From the NCBI GenBank assembly GCA_024426085.1, contig CP087974.1, positions 4,561,630 to 4,625,629 of the forward strand: a DNA stretch of 64,000 bases. The letters run 5' to 3'. This document shows, one piece after another, positions 38,734 to 48,111 of this stretch (the stretch's first letter is position 1; every line of letters starts with the position of its first letter). The notes beneath the pieces are model-generated. The model made no database searches. It worked only from the letters and a program-made list of their open reading frames with translations, and was not told the origin of the DNA. The stretch comes from Rhizobium sp. RCAM05350 (GTDB lineage Bacteria; Pseudomonadota; Alphaproteobacteria; Rhizobiales; Rhizobiaceae). A program made the position numbers and the translations under genes.

Positions 38734-39482
38734 TTATTTGACTGAGTCAAGTATTGTTGAATTGGCCTCAAGCGGCCTGCTTGCCCTGCGAAACGCCTTC
38801 AAGCGCAATTCGACTGCCGCATCCGCATGGATCGCGGTGGAATCGAAGCCGGGCAGCGGCAGGTTCTTCGGATCAAGGATCAGGCAGATCTCGGTGCAGC
38901 CAAGGATGATGGCGTCGGCGCCTTGGCTTTTGCCCGCTCGATGACAGCCATCAGTGCCCGCCGCGAGCTGTCGAGGATGACACCGGCGCAGAGTTCGTTG
39001 AAGATGATATCGTGGACGAGGGTGCGATCCTCGGCATTCGGCACCATGACATCGACGCCATCGGCAGCCATGCGGTTGGTATAGAAGCCATGCTCCATCG
39101 TGTAGCGCGTGGCGAGCAGCAGCGGCCGCTTGATGCCGGCGGCCTTCATCGAGGCGGCCGTTTCGTCGATGATGTTGATCAGCGGCACGGCAATCGATGC
39201 CTGAACCTCATCGGCGATCAGGTGCATCGTGTTGGTGCAGATCAGCACGCAGGAAGCGCCGGAAGCTTCGAGCCCCTGCGCGACCTCGGACAGGCGCCTG
39301 GCGGCATCGTCCCAGCGGCCGGCCTTTTGCAGGTCGACGATGGTCTGGAAATCGACCGAATGCAGCATGACTTCGGCCGAATGCAGCCCGCCCAACCGCT
39401 CACGCACGGCCTCGTTGATCATCCGGTAATAGACTGCCGAGCTTTCAAAGCTCATTCCGCCGATGAGACCGATCTTGCGCAT
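38734..39482 (-). CDS. Aspartate/glutamate racemase family protein (one base missing)
   Basis: About 249 residues restored. It opens with KIGLIGGMSFESSAVYYRMIN and has the two catalytic cysteines of the family: one in VLICTNTMHLIADEV, the other in IILGCTEICLIL. Other marks are LLLATRYTMEHGFY and LDSSRRALMAVIERAKA. It resembles YgeA-type amino-acid racemases, which interconvert L and D forms without a cofactor. One G is missing near 38930 (AAGGC for AAGGGC), just before the second cysteine motif. The stop is taken as TAA 38734; the last 20 residues are less certain. An Lrp-type regulator diverges from it. Confidence 0.82.
38738..38750. promoter_or_regulatory. Palindrome TTGACTGAGTCAA, likely MarR operator
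   Basis: A near-perfect thirteen-base palindrome (symmetric about one central base) 36-48 bases upstream of the MarR-GNAT start codon. Its size and AT-flanked form suit a MarR dimer site overlapping the promoter. It also falls inside the last codons of the racemase gene, so promoter and coding sequence would overlap. Confidence 0.6.
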
Positions 39483-39656
39483 GATGCCGTTCCTGTTCCG
39501 CTGTGTTTGTTGATGCAATGATTGTCACTGATATGAGGCGGAAAGAGTTCGCTTTATTGGGTGACATTGCGATTGTTTTGCTGTATTTTTTTGCGCAATT
39601 TGAAATTATGGCGCAAATATTTCTTGAGTGCACCGAAGGGTTGGGGAGAATAGGGC

Positions 39657-40122
39657 GTGCTGGACAGAAAGAGACCGGAAGATTCTGTCGTTGCTGCAGG
39701 AGGATGCCAGCCTGTCGGTTGGCGATCTCGCCGACAAGGTCAGCCTGTCGATCTCTGCCTGTTCGCGCCGCATCCAGCGGCTGGAGGAGACCGGCTATGT
39801 CGCCCGGCGGATCGCGGTTCTCGATCGCGACAGGATGGGCGTGCCGACCACGGTTTTTGCCTTGATCAAGACGGCGCACCATGCCGACGACTGGATCGAC
39901 ATCTTTCGCAAGGTGATTGCCGATATTCCCGAGATCGTCGAGGCGCACCGGCTGACTGGCAATTACGATTATATCCTCAAGGTCGTTCTGCCGCGTGTCG
40001 AGCATTACGACGTCATCTACAAGCAGATCGTCCGCAAGGTCGAACTGTTCGATGTTTCGGCCTCGATCTCTATGGAAATCCTGAAAAGCGGCATGTCGGT
40101 GCCGGTTGAATATGCGCGGTAG
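39657..40122 (+). CDS. Lrp/AsnC family regulator
   Basis: About 154 residues. The N-terminal helix-turn-helix reads RDRKILSLLQEDASLSVGDLADKVSLSISACSRRIQRLEETGYV, and the C-terminal half is the RAM/AsnC effector domain (VPTTVFALIKTAHHADDWIDIFRKVI, HRLTGNYDYILKVVLP). The start is ambiguous: GTG 39657 has a GGGGAG site but needs one extra A in AGAAAGAG removed; GTG 39628 is in frame as written but has no ribosome site. It is divergent from the racemase gene, so it probably responds to an amino acid and controls that gene. Confidence 0.85.
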
Positions 40123-40230
40123 GTGAGGTTCTCAATCCCCTGTTGGCCACTGCACGGGTGCCATGCTGAAAGCGCAGTTGTCTATCGGGGGCGAAGCGTA
40201 GAGGTTGTCCTCAAAACAGGAGATACGATC

Positions 40231-41526
40231 ATGCCGCAGGAGAACCTTCACCATGTCGTCATCGTCGGCGGCGGGTTCGGTGGCCTGCAGCTGGCCAAGG
40301 ATCTCAAGGGCGCGCCCGTCAAGATCACCCTGATCGACCGGCGCAATCATCATCTCTTCCAGCCACTGCTCTATCAGGTCGCAACGACGCTTTTGGCGAC
40401 ATCGGAAATTGCCTGGCCGATCCGGCGGCTGTTTCGCGACCGGCCGGAGGTCACCACGCTTCTGGCGGAAGTCGACAGCGTCGATCCGGCGGCCAGGACG
40501 CTGGCGCTGAGAGGCGGCGAGACCATCAATTACGATACGCTGGTGCTGGCAACCGGGGCGACGCATGCCTATTTCGGCCGGGATGAATGGGAGCCGGTGG
40601 CGCCGGGGCTGAAGACGCTGGAGGATGCCACCACCATTCGCCGCCGCCTGCTGCTGGCCTTCGAGCAGGCCGAGATGGAAACCGACCCTGAAGTGCGCGC
40701 CGCACTTTTGACCTTCACCATCGTCGGTGCCGGGCCGACCGGCGTCGAGCTTGCCGGGATCATCGCCGAGCTGGCGCATGTCACCCTGCCGCAGGAATTC
40801 CGCAATATCGATACGCGCAAGACCCGGGTGATCCTGGTCGAGGCAGGGCCGCGGGTGCTGGCGAGTTTTGCCGAGGAACTGTCTGTTTATGCGCAGAACG
40901 CGCCTGAAAAGCTCGGCGTAGAGGTCCATACCGGTGAGCGGGTGACGGAGTGCACAGGGCAGGGCGTGATGATCGGCGAGCGCTTTATCGGTAGCCGGAC
41001 GATCGTCTGGGCTGCGGGTGTTCAGGCCTCGCCCGCCGCCGCCTGGCTTGATATGCCGGCCGACAGGGCAGGCCGGGTCATCGTCGGGAAGGATTTGAGC
41101 GCGCCGGGTCTGCCGGATGTCTTTGTCATCGGCGATACGGCGTCGGTGATCCAGGAGGACGGCACGCCGGTGCCAGGTATTGCACCCGCCGCCAAGCAGC
41201 AGGGCGCCTATGTAGCCAAGGTCATCAAGGCGCGGCTGGCGCAGAAACCTGCGCTGCCGCCCTTCCGTTACCGCCATCAAGGCAGCCTTGCGACCATCGG
41301 TCGGCGGTCGGCGATCATCGATTTCGGCCGGTTCAAGCTGAAGGGCGCCTTAGCATGGTGGATCTGGGGCATCGCCCATATCTACTTCCTGATCGGTACG
41401 CGCAGCCGGTTCGTCGTCGCCTGGAGCTGGCTGTGGATCTATCTCAGCGGCCAGCACACAGCCCGGCTGATCACCCAGAAGGAGACGCTGCAGGCCACGC
41501 CACCGGACTGCGGCAAAGTCGGGTAA
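40231..41526 (+). CDS. ndh: Type II NADH:quinone oxidoreductase
   Basis: Intact, 431 residues. NDH-2 passes electrons from NADH to quinone without pumping protons. Two Rossmann motifs are present: VVIVGGGFGGLQLAKDL (FAD) at residues 9-25, and TIVGAGPTGVELAGIIAELA (NADH). FAD-binding continues with VFVIGDTASV and APAAKQQGAYVAKVI. The C-terminal segment (LAWWIWGIAHIYFLIGTRSRFVVAWSWLWIYLSG) is the amphipathic membrane anchor. ATG 40231 follows CAGGAGA. Flanked by an Lrp gene and a convergent reductase, it seems to be its own unit. Confidence 0.94.
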   Translation: MPQENLHHVVIVGGGFGGLQLAKDLKGAPVKITLIDRRNHHLFQPLLYQVATTLLATSEIAWPIRRLFRDRPEVTTLLAEVDSVDPAARTLALRGGETINYDTLVLATGATHAYFGRDEWEPVAPGLKTLEDATTIRRRLLLAFEQAEMETDPEVRAALLTFTIVGAGPTGVELAGIIAELAHVTLPQEFRNIDTRKTRVILVEAGPRVLASFAEELSVYAQNAPEKLGVEVHTGERVTECTGQGVMIGERFIGSRTIVWAAGVQASPAAAWLDMPADRAGRVIVGKDLSAPGLPDVFVIGDTASVIQEDGTPVPGIAPAAKQQGAYVAKVIKARLAQKPALPPFRYRHQGSLATIGRRSAIIDFGRFKLKGALAWWIWGIAHIYFLIGTRSRFVVAWSWLWIYLSGQHTARLITQKETLQATPPDCGKVG

Positions 41527-41581
41527 CCGCGCCGCTGCATTTGCGGCTATCCGGTGCCGGATGGCCGAAGGCGCCGTTCGA

Positions 41582-42638
41582 TTACGGAATGATCCGCTGG
41601 GCGCGCATTTCACGGAAGACCGACAGGAACATCTCGTCGGTCTGCACATAGTCATGGAACCCCAGCCGCCGTGCCTTGCTGCCGTCGGCGAAGAAATCGT
41701 AGTTCCAGCTGAACACCGCATCGCCAAAACCCCAGGAGGAGACGGCTTCATAGAGGTGGTCGGCGAGCCCGTACTTTTCTTTCATCCTTGACCACAGCGT
41801 TGCCTTGTCCGCCATCACCACGTTGAGCGACATCGGCAGCGATGCAGCCGTCTCCATCTCGAAGAAGCGGGCGATCTTTGGCCACATCTCATTCCAGCGG
41901 AACAGATCGCCATTGGTGATGTTGAAGGCCTGGTTGGCGCATTGCGGATTGGTGGCCGCCCAGACGGTTGCCCGTGCCAGAAGGCCGGCATCGGTCATCT
42001 CAAGCAACGTATCATAGGCGCCGGGCTTGCCGGGGAAGCGCAACGGCAGCCCGAGCTCCTTCGACATTGAGGCATAGAGACCGATGACTATCGCTGAGAT
42101 TCATCGGATTGCCGGTGGCGACACCGATGACGACGGAGGGACGCAGCGCCGACCAGGTCCAGGATTTGCCCTGCTGCTCCCTCTGCAGAAACGCCTGCTG
42201 GTCCATGTTGAATTCCGGCGGCATGTGATTGTCTTCGTCTTCGCGGGCCGGCGTCTTGAAGGGGCCGAGATGGGCGCCATAGACCTTGTAGCCCTGCATC
42301 AGGCTGACATGGGTAAGGTTTGGTGCCACCCGTTCGATGGCCGTGACGACATTGACCAGCATGGCGAGATTGGGCGCGACCAGCTCCGCCCAGGTCGGGC
42401 GGTCCTGATAGGCAGCATAGAAAATGTGAGTCACTTCCGTGAGATCGGCGAGTTTGTTCAAGCAATCTGCCGGGTCGAGCAGGTCTATGGAAATATGCCG
42501 GATCTTCTCGGTAGATCTGCCGCCGCGCCGGGAGAGGCCGATAACCGACCAATCCCCAAGCGTTTCCAGATGCCGGGCGAGATTGCCGCCGATGACGCCC
42601 TGGGCGCCGACGATGAGGGCGGTTTTGTGCTGGTCCAT
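41582..42638 (-). CDS. SDR reductase of the progesterone 5-beta-reductase-like (PRISE) family (frame broken)
   Basis: About 351 residues. The N-terminal Rossmann motif is ALIVGAQGVIGGNLARHLE; the segment THIFYAAYQDRPTWAELVAPNLAMLVNVV and the late NGDLFRWNEMWPKIARFF are typical of the bacterial relatives of plant progesterone 5-beta-reductase and iridoid synthase, which reduce enone C=C bonds. The active-site region has the Lys-Tyr pattern YKVYGAHLG rather than YxxxK. An extra base (or two missing) near 42095 breaks the frame after NPMNLS. A LysR gene diverges 96 bases away and probably regulates it. Confidence 0.8.
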
Positions 42639-42734
42639 GACAGTCTCCTGATGTGTCGATGGATCAGATATGGACGCGACCCGATTTGAGAACTAGACAA
42701 CGATAAGGCACAGGATTTGTGAGGTGAGGGCACA

Positions 42735-43640
42735 ATGGCGCGGCTGGATATCAATCGCTCCGGCGAGATGGAAGTGTTCGTGCGGGTGGTCGATCTCGGC
42801 GGCTTTTCGGCCGCCGCCCGTGATTTTGCCATGACGCCTTCGGCGGTCAGCAAGCTGGTGACCCGGCTCGAAAGCCGGCTGAATGCGCGGCTGGTCAATC
42901 GCTCGACGCGCAAACTGCAGCTGACGCCGGAAGGGTGCCGTTATTACGAACATGGCGTGCAGGTGCTGGCCAATCTCGACGAGGCGGAACGCGCGGCCGC
43001 TGCCACCGACAGTCCGAGCGGCCGCATTCGCGTCAGTGCCAACGTTCCTTTCGGCCGCCATAGGCTTTTGCCGATGCTACCGGATTTCATGGCGCAGTAT
43101 CCGGATGTCTCGCTCGACCTGTCGCTGACCGATCATGTCGTCGACCTGTTGGAGGATCGCACCGATGTCGCCGTCCGGGCCGGGCCACTGAAGAGTTCGG
43201 CGCTGATGGCGCGCAAGCTGGGCACCGTGAAAATGCATATCGCTGCGGCGCCAGCCTATATCGAGCGCAAGGGCTTGCCGCGGCATCCAAACGATTTGGC
43301 CGAGCACAATCTGCTCGGTCCCAACTATGTCCGTGCCAGTGGCGGCTGGCCGTTTTCTGCCGATGGCGTGGATATGACGGTCAAACCCACCGGCAGTATC
43401 CAGGCGAGCGACGGGGAGGCGCTGCGCGAGCTTGCGCTTGCCGGTGCCGGGCTGGCGCGGCTTGCCGATTTTCAGGTGCGAGGCGATTTTGCCCGCGGCG
43501 CGCTGATACCGATACTGGAGAGTTTTACGGCTTCAGACAGCGAAGAGGTGCACGCGATCTTTCTCGGCCAGGGCGGCCATATGCCGGCGCGGGTGCGGGT
43601 GTTTCTCGATTTTCTCGCCGAGCGCTGCCGTGTCGGCTAG
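42735..43640 (+). CDS. LysR family transcriptional regulator
   Basis: Intact, 301 residues. The N-terminal helix-turn-helix reads MEVFVRVVDLGGFSAAARDFAMTPSAVSKLVTRLESRLNARLVNRSTRKLQLTPEG, followed by the linker helix and the two-lobed co-inducer domain (GRIRVSANVPFGRHRLLPMLPDFMAQYPDVSLDL, EDRTDVAVRAGPL, VFLDFLAERC). It is divergent from the SDR reductase, the usual arrangement of a LysR activator and its target. Inducer unknown. Confidence 0.94.
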   Translation: MARLDINRSGEMEVFVRVVDLGGFSAAARDFAMTPSAVSKLVTRLESRLNARLVNRSTRKLQLTPEGCRYYEHGVQVLANLDEAERAAAATDSPSGRIRVSANVPFGRHRLLPMLPDFMAQYPDVSLDLSLTDHVVDLLEDRTDVAVRAGPLKSSALMARKLGTVKMHIAAAPAYIERKGLPRHPNDLAEHNLLGPNYVRASGGWPFSADGVDMTVKPTGSIQASDGEALRELALAGAGLARLADFQVRGDFARGALIPILESFTASDSEEVHAIFLGQGGHMPARVRVFLDFLAERCRVG

Positions 43641-43642
43641 GC

Positions 43643-44002
43643 TCATTGCGGCGGCGAGAGTTTGCCGTCGTTTTCGCACTTGGCTAGCGCCAGCTGCCGG
43701 AATGAGAGGATGCTGGTGATCGAGCTTTCATTATCGTCGGTCTCGACCGACAGGCAGGCGCAGGCATGGCCGTAATTGCCATTGGTGCGGACATAGTCGC
43801 GTTCGGAAATGTCCGGAATGAGGTCCATGCCGGGCGGCCCTTCGCCGCCACCTTGCGACATGATCGTCCAGTTGCCATCGGCATCGTCAAGCCACCAGTT
43901 GCCGGGCGTCGGATTCTGCAGCCAGCCGCAGCGGGTTTCGGCCGCCAGCAGCGGCGAGGCGGCGAGGATGCCGATCAGGAGAGTTGCGATAGCGAGCTTC
44001 AT
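43643..44002 (-). CDS. Secreted DUF4087-like protein
   Basis: A 119-residue protein with a signal peptide (MKLAIATLLIGILAASPLLA) and a mature domain reading ETRCGWLQNPTPGNWWLDDADGNWTI and YGHACACLSVET, with four cysteines that could form two disulfides. This matches the DUF4087 family; function unknown. First of the transcripts is not clear: it follows two similar secreted proteins in the same orientation, 32 bases downstream of the middle one, and ends two bases from the convergent LysR stop. Confidence 0.78.
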   Translation of the reverse strand: MKLAIATLLIGILAASPLLAAETRCGWLQNPTPGNWWLDDADGNWTIMSQGGGEGPPGMDLIPDISERDYVRTNGNYGHACACLSVETDDNESSITSILSFRQLALAKCENDGKLSPPQ

Positions 44003-44034
44003 GACATGTCCTTTGCCGGGTGGACGCCGAAAAA

Positions 44035-44343
44035 TCAGGGTTTCAGGCGCTTGCAGTCGAACATGTCGCCGCTTGCCATCGACAGCCATTGCATCGATGT
44101 CGGCGTGACGCTTGAAAGGCCGATCTGGTAATTGTCGTCGAACGACAGGATGTAGTTGCCATCCTCCTTTTCAACCTTGCGGATCGGCATCGGCCCTTCG
44201 CCGGAATCATAGCTCTCCGTGGTGAAGCTGAAGGTGGCGACGCCACAATCCCAGCGGCCGATATAGGGCGCATCGTCGGCAAAGCCGGGCGCTGCTGTTG
44301 CAAGCGAAATGACGGCAGTCGCTGCAATGACGTCAAGGCGCAT
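44035..44343 (-). CDS. Small secreted protein, unknown family
   Basis: A 102-residue protein with a signal peptide ending near APGFA and a short mature domain (IGRWDCGVATFSFTTESYDSGEGPMPI, then MQWLSMASGDMFDCKRL). It has two cysteines and a beta-rich look. I do not recognise the family. It lies between two other secreted proteins, 32 and 19 bases away, so the three are probably one transcript. Confidence 0.7.
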   Translation of the reverse strand: MRLDVIAATAVISLATAAPGFADDAPYIGRWDCGVATFSFTTESYDSGEGPMPIRKVEKEDGNYILSFDDNYQIGLSSVTPTSMQWLSMASGDMFDCKRLKP

Positions 44344-44362
44344 GAATTTCTCCCGCTGCCGG

Positions 44363-44813
44363 TTAGTTGTTGATACTGGTCACGGCCCAGTGGGATGAAC
44401 TGCAATCGCTATTCTCGCAGACATTGCTCATCCAGACCGCGCCATCCGCCAGCATCACGCCGTCGCTGTTGACGAAGAGCTGGCCGTAGGTCTGGCCGGC
44501 AACGGCATCCCGTGTGTCCTGTGTCACCAGCGTGTCGAAATTCTCGATGAAATCGTCAGCGCTTTGTATCTCGTAGCTTTCGCCATTGGCCGCGACCCTG
44601 CAGCGGATAGTCGGCAAGCCCGGCGATCGTTGCCGCATCGCTGTTGCCCATCGCTTCCACCAGGCTGAGCAGCGGCTCGCTCAGGTCTCCGGCATTGCCA
44701 TGCAGGGATTCGATCCGGTTGTAGACCTCCTCATCGGATTGAGCGGCAGCAGTTATGGGGAAGAAAGCAAGCGTGGCGGACAGGAGCAGGGCGAATGTAC
44801 GCAGGCGGGGCAT
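44363..44813 (-). CDS. Secreted protein, unknown family (one extra base)
   Basis: About 149 residues with a signal peptide (MPRLRTFALLLSATLAFFPITAAAQ). The mature part has a helical section (DEEVYNRIESLHGNAGDLSEPLLSLVEAMGNSDA) followed by YEIQSADDFIENFDTLVT and QLFVNSDGVMLADGAVWMSNVCENSDC. The second half resembles domains seen in small envelope proteins, but I cannot name the family. One extra base near 44601 (CTGCAGGGTC for CTGCGGGTC) breaks the frame. It is first of three secreted-protein genes in a row. Confidence 0.7.
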
Positions 44814-45053
44814 GAAAACTCCGGGATATGGGATGTCTGAAATCGCACACTAGCCGACCACATCCTGAAACGGAACGGGATTGGATTGCGTGGAGGTGTC
44901 CATTTTTGGTGCTGGTGGCCAGTATCCTCTCTACGTTTGACGGGCTCTATATATTCGCGATGACGAAGGTTTGTTTGCGCTCCATGCGGTGCCTCAAAAT
45001 CCTTTGCCAACAGGCTTGACCGGTTCACACCTTTGCGGCATAAGAGGCGAACC

Positions 45054-45067
45054 GTACCGTACGGTAC
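45054..45067. promoter_or_regulatory. Perfect palindrome GTACCGTACGGTAC, likely TetR operator
   Basis: Fourteen bases, perfectly symmetric, ending 19 bases before the TetR-family start codon. Position and symmetry fit an autoregulatory site of the adjacent regulator. No second copy stands out before ilvC. Confidence 0.68.
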
Positions 45068-45086
45068 TGTGAATGGAGATGATTTC

Positions 45087-45715
45087 TTGCAGCTTGCCGC
45101 CCACCCGCACCAGCCGGACTATTCGCCGCGCCAGAACGATGTTCTGGACAGCGCGTTGCGTCTGCTGGTCGATGGCGGTGAGAAGGCGCTGACGACGGCC
45201 GGCGTGGCGCGGGCTGCTAATTGCTCGAAGGAAAGCCTGTACAAATGGTTCGGCGATCGCGACGGTCTGCTGTCGGCGATGATCGGCTTTCAGGCCAGCA
45301 AGGTCCGGACGTTCGACGATACGGCCGATAGGTTGACGGCGGCGACGCTGCAAGAGCATCTGGTGCTGTTTGCGCGCGACCTGCTGGAGGTTCTGGCCGG
45401 CGACGTGTCGCTGGCGCTTAACCGGCTGGCGATCGGGCAGGCGAGCCGCGACGGCTCCAAGCTCGGCTCGATGTTGCAGGAACGCGGCCGCCGGCAGATC
45501 GGCAAACGCGCAGGGGCGCTCCTGGAAGCAGGGCGCGATGCCGGGCTTCTGGTGTTCGACGACCGCGACGACGCCTATGATACGCTATACGGCCTGATCG
45601 TTTCCGACCTGCATCTGCGCATGCTGCTCGGTGAAGACAGCGGCCGCATGGTCAAGGATTTCGGCCGTAGGGGAGAGAAGGCTGTTTCGGCCTTTCTTCG
45701 GCTTTACGGCAGTGA
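45087..45715 (+). CDS. TetR family transcriptional regulator
   Basis: About 209 residues. The N-terminal helix-turn-helix reads VLDSALRLLVDGGEKALTTAGVARAANCSKESLYKWFGDRDGLLSAMIG; the rest is the helical ligand domain (LQEHLVLFARDLLEVL, SLALNRLAIGQASRD). As written the frame runs on into ilvC without a stop, which is implausible. Adding one base near 45709 gives a normal ending RLYGQ at TGA 45713-45715. The start TTG 45087 follows GGAGA. A perfect palindrome lies just upstream. ilvC begins 69 bases later, but no link to branched-chain metabolism is shown. Confidence 0.83.
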
Positions 45716-45784
45716 AAGAGTTCGGCCAAGTCCCGAGGGCGGCCGGAAGTGTTTTAGAAGACAAGCAAAGGGAAGGAAATTACA

Positions 45785-46805
45785 ATGCGCGTCTATTACG
45801 ATCGTGATGCTGATCTCAACCTCATCAAGTCCAAGAACGTCGTTATCGTCGGTTACGGTTCGCAGGGCCGCGCCCATGCGCTGAACCTGAAGGACAGTGG
45901 CGCAACCAACGTCGTCATCGCTCTGAAGGCTGGTTCCGCCACCATCAAGAAGGCCGAAGCTGATGGCTTCAAGGTCATGACCGTTGCCGAGGCTGCCAAG
46001 TGGGGCGACCTGTTGATGATGGCGACCCCGGACGAGCTCCAGGCCGACATCTACAAGGCCGACATCGCCGGTAACATCCGTGACGGCGCAGCCATCGCCT
46101 TCGCACACGGCCTCAACGTTCACTTCGGCCTCATCGAGCCGAAGGACACGCTCGACGTCGTCATGATCGCACCGAAGGGCCCCGGTCACACGGTTCGCGG
46201 CGAATACCAGAAAGGCGGCGGCGTTCCCTGCCTCGTTGCCGTCGAGAAGAACGCTTCCCGGCAACGCGCTTGACCTCGCTCTGTCCTACGCCTGCGGCGT
46301 CGGCGGCGGCCGTTCTGGCATCATCGAGACCAACTTCAAGGAAGAGTGCGAAACCGACCTCTTCGGCGAACAGGTCGTTCTTTGCGGCGGTCTCGTCGAG
46401 CTGATCCGCGCCGGCTTCGAAACGCTGGTCGAAGGCGGTTATGCGCCGGAAATGGCCTATTTCGAGTGCCTGCACGAAGTCAAGCTGATCGTCGACCTGA
46501 TCTATGAAGGCGGCATCGCCAACATGAACTACTCGATCTCGAACACGGCGGAATGGGGCGAATACGTCTCGGGTCCGCGCATCATTACGGCTGAAACGAA
46601 GGCTGAAATGAAGCGCGTCCTCACCGACATCCAGACCGGCAAGTTCACCTCCGACTGGATGCAGGAATACCGTTCGGGTGCAGCCCGCTTCAAGGGTATC
46701 CGCCGCATGAACGACAACCACCAGATCGAAGAAGTCGGCGCCAAGCTGCGCGGCATGATGCCTTGGATCGGCAAGAACAAGCTGGTCGACAAGGCCAAGA
46801 ACTAA
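45785..46805 (+). CDS. ilvC: Ketol-acid reductoisomerase (one extra base)
   Basis: Second shared enzyme of branched-chain amino acid synthesis: it rearranges and reduces the acetohydroxy acids made by ilvBN to dihydroxy acids with NADPH. Class I form, 339 residues restored. The NADP motif GYGSQGRAHA begins at residue 23; metal ligands lie in the downstream motifs DLFGEQVVLCGG and YFECLHEVKLIVDLIYEGG, with the ending AEWGEYVSGPRII and RRMNDNHQIEEVG. One extra C near 46259 (TTCCCGG for TTCCGG) splits the frame. A strong terminator follows at 46852. Confidence 0.96.
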
Positions 46806-46851
46806 TATTTGCTGCATAGCAAAATTAGCACGTTGCACTTGCGTAATACTG

Positions 46852-46880
46852 AAAGGCCGGGCCAATTTCCCGGCCTTTTC
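46852..46880 (+). terminator. Terminator after ilvC
   Basis: AAAGGCCGGG at 46852-46861 pairs perfectly with CCCGGCCTTT at 46869-46878 around a seven-base loop, followed by T. It lies 47 bases after the ilvC stop. Confidence 0.88.
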
Positions 46881-46947
46881 CATGTCTGCGAGTAATATTG
46901 GAACATTATCGGTTTTGGAGTATTCTATTCGTCAGGAGGATACTGCA

Positions 46948-47049
46948 ATGACAACGTTCTTCTACCATTTCGCCCTTTTCGATGCTTTCATCGTCGGTGC
47001 CATCGTGCTCCTCGTCGGCTTGAGCATGTTCGGGCATCACGAAGCCTGA
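46948..47049 (+). CDS. 33-residue single-pass membrane protein
   Basis: ATG 46948 is preceded by AGGAGG at the ideal distance. The product is 33 residues: a short polar N-terminus with aromatic residues (MTTFFYHFALFD), one hydrophobic helix of about 16 residues (IVGAIVLLVGLSMFG) and a charged His-His-Glu tail. Its size, strong ribosome site and clean membrane helix argue for a real small membrane protein rather than chance. It lies between the ilvC terminator and the convergent dehydrogenase. Function unknown. Confidence 0.6.
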   Translation: MTTFFYHFALFDAFIVGAIVLLVGLSMFGHHEA

Positions 47050-47084
47050 TGGTTTTCTTCCGGAATTGACGCTATTTCGGAAGG

Positions 47085-48094
47085 TTAGTAGGCGATGACG
47101 AAGCGGCCGGCAGCTTTGCCCTGGTCGAGTTCGTGCAGTGCGCCGGAAACGCCGTCAAGCGTAATCGGCACGATGTCATTCTCCAGCGGTTTTGCCGCAT
47201 GAAGCTCTACGACTTCGCGCATTTCGCGCGCGTTCCCACGCTTGTTCCCTGCAATGACGACGCCTGTTGCTGTCAGCCATTCCTGGCTGATGGGAACCGG
47301 GTCTGGCACCAGTGCCGCCGCGACGATACGGCCCCGCGGCCGGATGGCGGCAATGATTGGTGCCCAGGTGGCGGCGGTGGGTGCAAAGTTGATACAGACA
47401 TGGCTTCGATATGGTTCGGTGCCCAGCGTTTCCGTGAGCGTGCCGTCGGCCAGGAGTGTTTCTGCGGCGCCGTAGCGGCGGGCGAGTTCCAACTTTGCGG
47501 GATCGCGATCGATGGCGATGACCGCGCCGAGACGGGCGGCAATCTGGACCGCGTAAAGACCAAGGCCACCGCAGCCGAAAATGGCGCAGGTTTCGCCCCT
47601 GCGCGCAGGGCCGAGCGTTTGACCGCGCCATAGGCGGTGACCCCGGCGCACATGATCGGCGCCAGTGCAACCGGATCGAGATGATCGGGCAGAGGCACGG
47701 CGTAGGCGGCATCAGCCACCACATATTCGGCAAAGGCACCGGGGACGTTCAGACCATGCGCCCGCTGGTTCTGGCAGAAGGATTCCATGCCATCAGTGCA
47801 TTCGGCGCAATGGCAGCAGGTGTCATGAATCCAGGGAACGCCGGCGCCGACGCCCACGGTCCAGCCGGTCACATCCGGCCCGAGCGATACGACAGTACCG
47901 ACACCTTCATGACCGAGGATGAAAGGGGCCGGATCGGAAGGCGGGCGGACATGCCCCTTCCAGATATGGACATCGGAATGACAGACGCCGCAGGCCTTCA
48001 ACTTGACGAGGATCTGGCCACGGCCGGGCCTGGGGACTGGAACCTGGCGCTGTTGCAGCGGTGCATCATAGGTCTCAAGCACCGCTGCGTTCAT
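47085..48094 (-). CDS. Zinc-dependent alcohol dehydrogenase (one base missing)
   Basis: A 336-residue AdhP-like medium-chain dehydrogenase. Catalytic zinc ligands lie in CGVCHSDVHIW and GHEGVGTVV; the structural zinc site is the cysteine cluster CCHCAECTDGMESFC; the NAD motif is FGCGGLGLYAVQIAA. One G is missing near 47602, just before the Rossmann motif. It starts at ATG 48094 after AGGA, 17 bases downstream of the choline-type binding-protein stop, so the two are probably one transcript opposite betI. It may oxidise an alcohol or aldehyde linked to that substrate, which is inference from position. Confidence 0.9.
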
Positions 48095-48111
48095 GAATTC
48101 CTGAATGAAAC

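Noticed and set aside
40132..41280. 382-codon minus-strand frame opposite ndh
   Set aside because: Mirror of an intact NDH-2 gene; translation shows no recognisable fold.
45716..45883. Reading of the TetR gene through into ilvC as one 283-residue protein
   Set aside because: The extra residues are just ilvC read in the wrong frame; one missing base near 45709 gives a normal TetR ending.
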